Shown here one piece after another: positions 7,051 through 10,770 of a stretch of DNA of 10,770 nucleotides. Source of the DNA: an uncultured Oribacterium sp. (GTDB lineage: Bacteria; Bacillota; Clostridia; Lachnospirales; Lachnospiraceae); assembly GCA_900772695.1 (NCBI GenBank), contig CAAGRO010000124.1, positions 1 through 10,770 of the forward strand, read 5' to 3'. Numbering within the stretch: the stretch's first letter is position 1; each line of letters starts with the position of its first letter. The translations under genes and the position numbers were made by a program. The notes under the pieces were generated by a model. The model searched no databases and was not told the DNA's origin. It was given only the letters and a program-made list of their open reading frames with translations.

Positions 7051-7871
7051 ATCTGCACCTCCTTCGGATCTAATACATCTCGCAGGGCGTCGCCCATCAA
7101 GTTGAACACACACACCAGCACGACGATCGCAATCCCTGGTGCGATCATCTGTACCGGATTTGAGGTCATCACATTTTTCGCCTCATTGAGCATGGCTCCC
7201 CATTCCGGCGTCGGCGCCTGCACACCGAGACCCAGGAATGACAACGTCGAGATATTGATAATCGCCCATCCTACATCCAGCGAGGCCAGCACCACCAGAT
7301 CTGAGGTGATCGACGGCAGCAGATGCCGAAACAGAATAAAGCGTTCCGGCATACCCACGCAGCGAGAGAACTGCACGAAATTCCGATCACGATACTGCAT
7401 CACGCCCGTTCGAATCATGCGGGCATACCATGCCCATTTGATGAATACATTGGCGATGATGACATTCTGAACACTGACCCCCAGAAGCGCCACCACCGCA
7501 AATACCATGATCTGACTCGGAAAAGACAGCATGACATCCACCACGCGCATGATCACTTCCTCTACGATTCCACGGAAGTACCCCGCCATAATTCCGAGTA
7601 CTGCGCCTAAGCTGATCGTGCCGAACATGGTCAGCAGAGCCAGTCCAAGCGTCGGGCGGATGCCGTAAATCATACGGGAGAGTACACATCGTCCGAGCTG
7701 GTCTGTGCCCAGAGGATACTGCAGACTATAGGATGCAAACTTATGAATGATATTGGTTTCATATGGGTCATTCGGCGCGATGTGTGGGGCAAAAATGCCG
7801 ATCAGACCAATCAGCAGCACAAATACAACCGTAAACACAGCCGTATGGTTGTGAAAAAAACGTTCTTTCAT
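7047..7871 (-). CDS. nikC: Nickel-type ABC transporter permease NikC
   Basis: This is one of two integral membrane subunits forming the import channel. The 274 residues have an N-terminal membrane segment (about 11-30), the LGTDQLGRCVLSR motif (54-66), further hydrophobic stretches at about 76-98, 118-145, 191-216 and 240-262, and a coupling (EAA-type) loop at about 169-188 (SRCVGMPERF...LLPSI). WAWYARM (146-152), SFLGLGV, PTPEWG and FNLMGDALRDVLDP (256-269) match the order and wording of E. coli NikC. The gene starts 2 nt after the nikB stop, with AGGAGG 7 nt before the ATG, and ends in a 4-nt overlap with nikD. Confidence 0.9.
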   Translation of the reverse strand: MKERFFHNHTAVFTVVFVLLIGLIGIFAPHIAPNDPYETNIIHKFASYSLQYPLGTDQLGRCVLSRMIYGIRPTLGLALLTMFGTISLGAVLGIMAGYFRGIVEEVIMRVVDVMLSFPSQIMVFAVVALLGVSVQNVIIANVFIKWAWYARMIRTGVMQYRDRNFVQFSRCVGMPERFILFRHLLPSITSDLVVLASLDVGWAIINISTLSFLGLGVQAPTPEWGAMLNEAKNVMTSNPVQMIAPGIAIVVLVCVFNLMGDALRDVLDPKEVQI

Positions 7872-7873
7872 CC

Positions 7874-8812
7874 TCAGTCCTCCTTGCGCAGACGCGGGTC
7901 TGATACCGTCTGTAAAATATCAAACAGCAGATTAAACAGGACAAATAAAACACCAATGAGCAGAACATACGTCTGAATCACCGGATAATCTCGATTAAAA
8001 ATGGAACTGATGCACAGCGTTCCCAGGCCCGGCCAGGAGAATACATTTTCTACCACAATCGTACCGGAAATCAGCTGGGGAATGCTCATGCCCATGGCTA
8101 CAATGCAGGTATGCATGGAGTTTTTCAGGATGTGTTTCACTAAGATCGACTTCTGCGGCAGACCACGCACATTGGCATAGAGAACATAGTCCTGCTTCAT
8201 GTTTTCCAGCATATTATTGCGGATCAGACGAATGTACGTGGAGATATAGCTCAGCGCTACCGTAAATGCCGGGAGCACCAGATGCTTCCAGCTTCCGCTG
8301 CCGTTCGTAGGCAGCCAGTTCAGCTTCACGCCGATTCCCCACATCAGTAAAAGTCCCACCCAGTAAGCCGGCATCGCCGTCGTGACAAACACCAGTCCCC
8401 GCATGATTTTATCGAACCAGCCATCCTTATACACAGCACAGAGGAAGCCGATCGGAATGCTGAGCACCGCCACAATGATAAATGAAGTTCCCGCAAGCTG
8501 AAGCGTAGCCGGCAGACAGCGCATCAGTTCTCCTGCCACTGTACGCTTGGGATTGACATAGCTGATGCCGAAATCCCCCTGCATACAGCCGAGAACCCAG
8601 TCAAAATAGCGAATGAAAAAGGGCTTATTCAGTCCAAGCTGTTCTTCCATTGCAGCGATGACTTCATCTGTAATGACCGGCGTCTGCTGTACTCGCAGTG
8701 CAACCTCTGCCGGGTTTGAAGGAATAAGATTGATAAAGCAGAAGCAGACAAATGAAATCGCCATCAGTAACGGAATCGCCATCAGAAGTCTGCGTACAAC
8801 ATAACGTTTCAT
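7874..8812 (-). CDS. nikB: Nickel-type ABC transporter permease NikB
   Basis: This is the other channel subunit, a 312-residue DppB-type permease. It starts with the typical KRYVVRRLLMAIPLL segment followed by a membrane helix (about 9-30). The periplasm-side-type region contains LGLNKPFFIRYFDWV and DFGISY. Later membrane segments lie at about 107-127, 140-163, 180-195, 233-255 and 281-302. The coupling loop is near 211-232 (YANVRGLPQKSILVKHIL). VENVFSWPGLG and SSIFNRDYPVIQ are almost word for word those of E. coli NikB, and SDPRLRK is a normal end. An RBS (AAAGGA, 7 nt spacing) precedes the ATG at 8812. The gene lies 61 bp after nikA, with a hairpin in the gap. Confidence 0.9.
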   Translation of the reverse strand: MKRYVVRRLLMAIPLLMAISFVCFCFINLIPSNPAEVALRVQQTPVITDEVIAAMEEQLGLNKPFFIRYFDWVLGCMQGDFGISYVNPKRTVAGELMRCLPATLQLAGTSFIIVAVLSIPIGFLCAVYKDGWFDKIMRGLVFVTTAMPAYWVGLLLMWGIGVKLNWLPTNGSGSWKHLVLPAFTVALSYISTYIRLIRNNMLENMKQDYVLYANVRGLPQKSILVKHILKNSMHTCIVAMGMSIPQLISGTIVVENVFSWPGLGTLCISSIFNRDYPVIQTYVLLIGVLFVLFNLLFDILQTVSDPRLRKED

Positions 8813-8831
8813 ATAAGCGTCCTTTCTTTAA

Positions 8832-8863
8832 GAAAAGCCGCTTCTTAACGAAAGCGGCTTTTC
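8832..8863 (-). terminator. Intercistronic hairpin between nikA and nikB (partial terminator or mRNA stabiliser)
   Basis: A perfect 12-bp stem (8832-8843 with 8852-8863) closes an 8-nt loop. Read on the minus strand, the 3' arm ends in CTTTTC and is followed by TTAAAG, so only a weak T tract is present. It lies 10 bp beyond the nikA stop codon and before the nikB RBS. Hairpins here commonly lower expression of the permease genes relative to the binding protein, by partial termination or by protecting the upstream mRNA. Confidence 0.75.
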
Positions 8864-8873
8864 CTGTTTGCAT

Positions 8874-10496
8874 TTATTCAAAATACATATCCGCAAAAGG
8901 AATGTCATACTGGTCTGTACCGAAGTGAACTCCCTGCAGATCCGAGGTGTACAGTGCCTTGTTGCATTCATAGGTCAACGGAAGATACATCGCATCCTCG
9001 TGCAGATGGGTCAGTACATATTTGTACAGTTCCTTGCGTTCTGTTTCATCGGTCGATGTCAGAATCTTCGTAATAGCATCATCGATCTCTGCCTTATCCC
9101 CGAGACCCTGCTGCGCGGCGAAGTCACCGTAGACCGGCGCGCGCATCGCTGCCAGAGAGGACTGCGGATCGTACGGCATTCCCCAGCAGATATTAAACAC
9201 CATGTCAAAATTTCCGGCCTTCATATTGTCGCGGTAGGACTGTTCTTCTTCTCCATGAATCGTCATGGAGATGCCGAGCTTTAAATACTCGCTCTGAAGA
9301 TACTCTGCAATCGTTTTTTCCGTTACGCTGTCACTGTTGTAGAGCAGATCCAGTGTAAGCTGCTTTCCATCCTTCGCACGCATATTATCATCACCCAGTA
9401 CCCAGCCTGCGTCATCCAGAATCTGAGCGGCGGTCTCCATGCTGTATGCATAAGGTTCCAGCTCAACATCGCAATACGGAACCGTGGATGCATAGAGCGT
9501 GTCCGCAGGCTGCTCCAGACCATAGAAAATACCGTCCGAAATTTCCTGACGATTCGTTGCGTGCTGCAGAGCTTTGCGTACTGCAGGGTCGCTTAATATT
9601 TCATGCGTCGTGTTCATGACGATATGACGCGTAGACGTCGGGTCAGACAGTCCTACCGTAAACTTTTCACTGTTCAGGTACTGACTGATGGCATCCGCAT
9701 CGATCATATTCTTGCCGAAAATCAGATCGATTTCCCCGGATTCCAGTGCCATAATACGCGTCTGATTATCCGGAATGACCTTTACCGTGATCTTCTGGAT
9801 CGCAGGCGCTTCACCCCAGTAGTTCTCATTTCGTTCAAACACAGCATATTCATCCGTCACAAAATCGGTCAGCACATACGGGCCCGTTCCGATATACCCG
9901 TTTACACCATCTTTCGTGCTGCCGTCTTTCATGCATTTCGGGGAAATCATGGCAAACGGACGGATACAGCCTAATTCTGTCAGCATCGGATAGTAAGGCT
10001 CACTCATCTCGATGACAAACGTATTTTCGTCCGGTGCAGATACGCCTACCAGCAGGTTCATCATTTCCAGCCAGGTATGCCGCTCACGATTTTCCAGAAT
10101 TGCGTTAAAGTTTGCTAAAATCGCATTTGCATCGCACTTCTCACCATCTGAAAACAGGACATTCGGACGGATATGGAAGGTATACGTACAGCCATCGTCA
10201 CTGATGTCCCAGCTCTCTGCCAGGCAGCCCGTATATCCGTCATCTGTGATGCTGACCAATGTATCATAAATCATACTCTGCGCGTACATCTCACCCGCAT
10301 ACAGATGCGGATTCAGGTCGCGGATGTCACGGTAATTGACAAAAACCAGTTCCTCCCGTGCCTCACCAGATGTCGTTTCGGAAACAGATGCAGCATCGGT
10401 CGAAGCGGTGTCCGAAGACGAACCGCAGGCTGTCAGCATACCGAAGCAAAGTATGCCGGCCAGTAATAAACTCATTTTTCTGTGGGTTTTTTTCAT
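8874..10496 (-). CDS. nikA: Nickel-type ABC transporter substrate-binding lipoprotein NikA
   Basis: This extracytoplasmic solute-binding protein of the peptide/nickel family (SBP_bac_5 fold) hands a metal chelate to NikBC. The 540-residue product has a lipoprotein signal: a basic start (MKKTHRK), a hydrophobic core and lipobox LTAC with Cys24, then a Ser/Thr-rich linker. Similarity to E. coli NikA is strong by eye: DLNPHLYAGEMYAQSMIYDTL, ENRERHTWLE, RNENYWGE.PAI.KIT..VIPD, WGMPYDP and FAAQQGLGDK. Residues matching E. coli Arg97, Trp100, Arg137, Trp398 and Tyr402 are present as Arg139, Trp142, Arg179, Trp438 and Tyr442, whereas the nickel ligand His416 aligns with Tyr456. I chose the ATG at 10496 (AGGAGG 9 nt upstream) over the adjoining TTG at 10499. 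It is the first gene of the operon. A different metal or chelate, such as cobalt or zinc, remains possible. Confidence 0.9.
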   Translation of the reverse strand: MKKTHRKMSLLLAGILCFGMLTACGSSSDTASTDAASVSETTSGEAREELVFVNYRDIRDLNPHLYAGEMYAQSMIYDTLVSITDDGYTGCLAESWDISDDGCTYTFHIRPNVLFSDGEKCDANAILANFNAILENRERHTWLEMMNLLVGVSAPDENTFVIEMSEPYYPMLTELGCIRPFAMISPKCMKDGSTKDGVNGYIGTGPYVLTDFVTDEYAVFERNENYWGEAPAIQKITVKVIPDNQTRIMALESGEIDLIFGKNMIDADAISQYLNSEKFTVGLSDPTSTRHIVMNTTHEILSDPAVRKALQHATNRQEISDGIFYGLEQPADTLYASTVPYCDVELEPYAYSMETAAQILDDAGWVLGDDNMRAKDGKQLTLDLLYNSDSVTEKTIAEYLQSEYLKLGISMTIHGEEEQSYRDNMKAGNFDMVFNICWGMPYDPQSSLAAMRAPVYGDFAAQQGLGDKAEIDDAITKILTSTDETERKELYKYVLTHLHEDAMYLPLTYECNKALYTSDLQGVHFGTDQYDIPFADMYFE

Positions 10497-10527
10497 CAAT
10501 TTCTTCCTCCTGTAGTGCCTATGTAAG

Positions 10528-10545
10528 ATTTGCTGTCAGGCAAAT
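10528..10545. promoter_or_regulatory. Inverted repeat ATTTGC-N6-GCAAAT upstream of nikA
   Basis: ATTTGC (10528-10533) and GCAAAT (10540-10545) are perfect inverted arms around TGTCAG, with a G/T wobble extending the RNA pairing. It lies about 32 bp before the nikA start codon, a suitable place for a repressor operator in the leader. It does not resemble the E. coli NikR operator (GTATGA-N16-TCATAC). Confidence 0.3.
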
Positions 10546-10576
10546 AGACATCATGCTTTTCCCGTTAGCGCATTCT

Positions 10577-10605
10577 AAGATAGCGTAGTTTGTCTCATCT
10601 AACCA
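10577..10605 (-). promoter_or_regulatory. Weak promoter candidate for the nik operon
   Basis: On the minus strand, TATCTT (10582-10577) could be a -10. The hexamer 17 bp upstream, TGGTTA, is a poor -35, as is common for activator-dependent promoters. Transcription would begin near 10570, leaving a leader of about 75 nt before nikA. Confidence 0.3.
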
Positions 10606-10628
10606 CTGATAAAATCGGCATGACTTTC

Positions 10629-10645
10629 CATAACAAATCATTATG
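10629..10645. promoter_or_regulatory. LysR-type T-N11-A box candidate
   Basis: CATAA and TTATG are inverted around 7 bp (10629-10633 and 10641-10645). The inner ATAA-N7-TTAT matches the T-N11-A interrupted dyad typical of LysR-family binding sites. Its centre (10637) is about 67 bp upstream of the predicted nik start site, near the usual -65 position for such boxes. A short dyad like this can occur by chance. Confidence 0.3.
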
Positions 10646-10770
10646 CGCTTCGTAAAATACAGAAAAGTCCCGGACCTGAACTACAGTATTTATTCCAACA
10701 GTGATCATATGACCGTGAATGCGTTGATGCAGAGCGATTTGTGCAGTCTGGGCATCAACTTTATGTATGA
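10643..10770 (+). CDS. Open frame running off the right edge, possible regulator remnant
   Basis: An ATG at 10643 opens a frame of 42 complete codons that is still open at the window end (MRFVKYRKVPDLNYSIYSN..., then SDHMTVNALMQ and LGINFMY). No Shine-Dalgarno precedes it, and a stop lies four codons upstream in frame. The pattern of SNS followed by a short helix and LGINFMY vaguely recalls the second half of a LysR effector domain, where G(L/I)GIxF(L/M)Y is common. A LysR protein would first need its DNA-binding domain, which is absent here, so this would be a 5'-truncated remnant. The minus strand is also open across part of this stretch. The existence of the gene and its identity are both uncertain. 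Confidence 0.28.
   Translation, partial: MRFVKYRKVPDLNYSIYSNSDHMTVNALMQSDLCSLGINFMY

Noticed and set aside
4501..10496. Generic oligopeptide/dipeptide (Opp/Dpp) transporter assignment
   Set aside because: NikA, NikB, NikC, NikD and NikE each match the E. coli Nik proteins in specific wording (for example the NRxRHxWLE, FNRDYPVIQ, WAWYARM and SGGMLQR motifs), so the nickel-type label is better supported, though the exact metal chelate is unproven.
10765..10770. GTATGA at the right edge as half of a NikR operator
   Set aside because: A single hexamer; the partner TCATAC at 16 bp spacing is not visible inside the window, and it is far from nikA.

Overview
The window looks like a chromosomal segment from a relatively GC-rich member of the Firmicutes, most likely Lachnospiraceae. 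The main support is the RsmA protein, whose wording through the motifs FGQNFLID, VLEIGPGIGTMT, NLPYYITTPIIMGLFE, GTKDYGALSLAVQYYA and PRPNVGSAVIRL is typical of that family. Strong AGGAGG-type ribosome binding sites, a lipoprotein signal on the solute-binding protein and compact rho-independent terminators also fit. No rRNA, tRNA, CRISPR array or insertion sequence was seen. All assignments come from reading the sequence and recalling family motifs; no database search was run.

Left part (1-4460, clearly GC-rich). A Cof-type HAD phosphatase enters from the left edge without its N-terminus (+). It converges on an OpgB/LTA-synthase-like membrane phosphoglycerol transferase (-), and the two share a perfect bidirectional terminator. 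A regulatory gap of about 400 bp (2447-2859) follows, with a promoter candidate on each strand and a pair of identical 8-bp palindromes. Next come an HD-domain phosphohydrolase (+), a GNRA-loop terminator, and rsmA/ksgA (+), which has no Shine-Dalgarno and may be leaderless. A long compound hairpin closes this block.

Right part (4501-10496, all on the minus strand, visibly less GC-rich). This is a nickel-type ABC importer operon in the order nikA, nikB, nikC, nikD, nikE, ending in a zinc-dependent AstE/AspA-family deacylase. From nikB onwards the genes overlap or lie within 2 nt of each other, and each has a strong RBS. A terminator-like hairpin sits between nikA and nikB, as expected if the lipoprotein is made in excess over the membrane complex. 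NikA would capture a metal chelate, NikB and NikC form the pore, NikD and NikE power it, and the coupled hydrolase probably acts on the imported ligand or a related acylated amino acid. NikA keeps most metal-chelate residues known from E. coli but has Tyr where E. coli has the nickel ligand His416.

Right edge (10497-10770). This is the nik upstream region, with inverted repeats that include a LysR-type T-N11-A box, plus a short open frame running off the window that might be a remnant of a regulator's effector domain.
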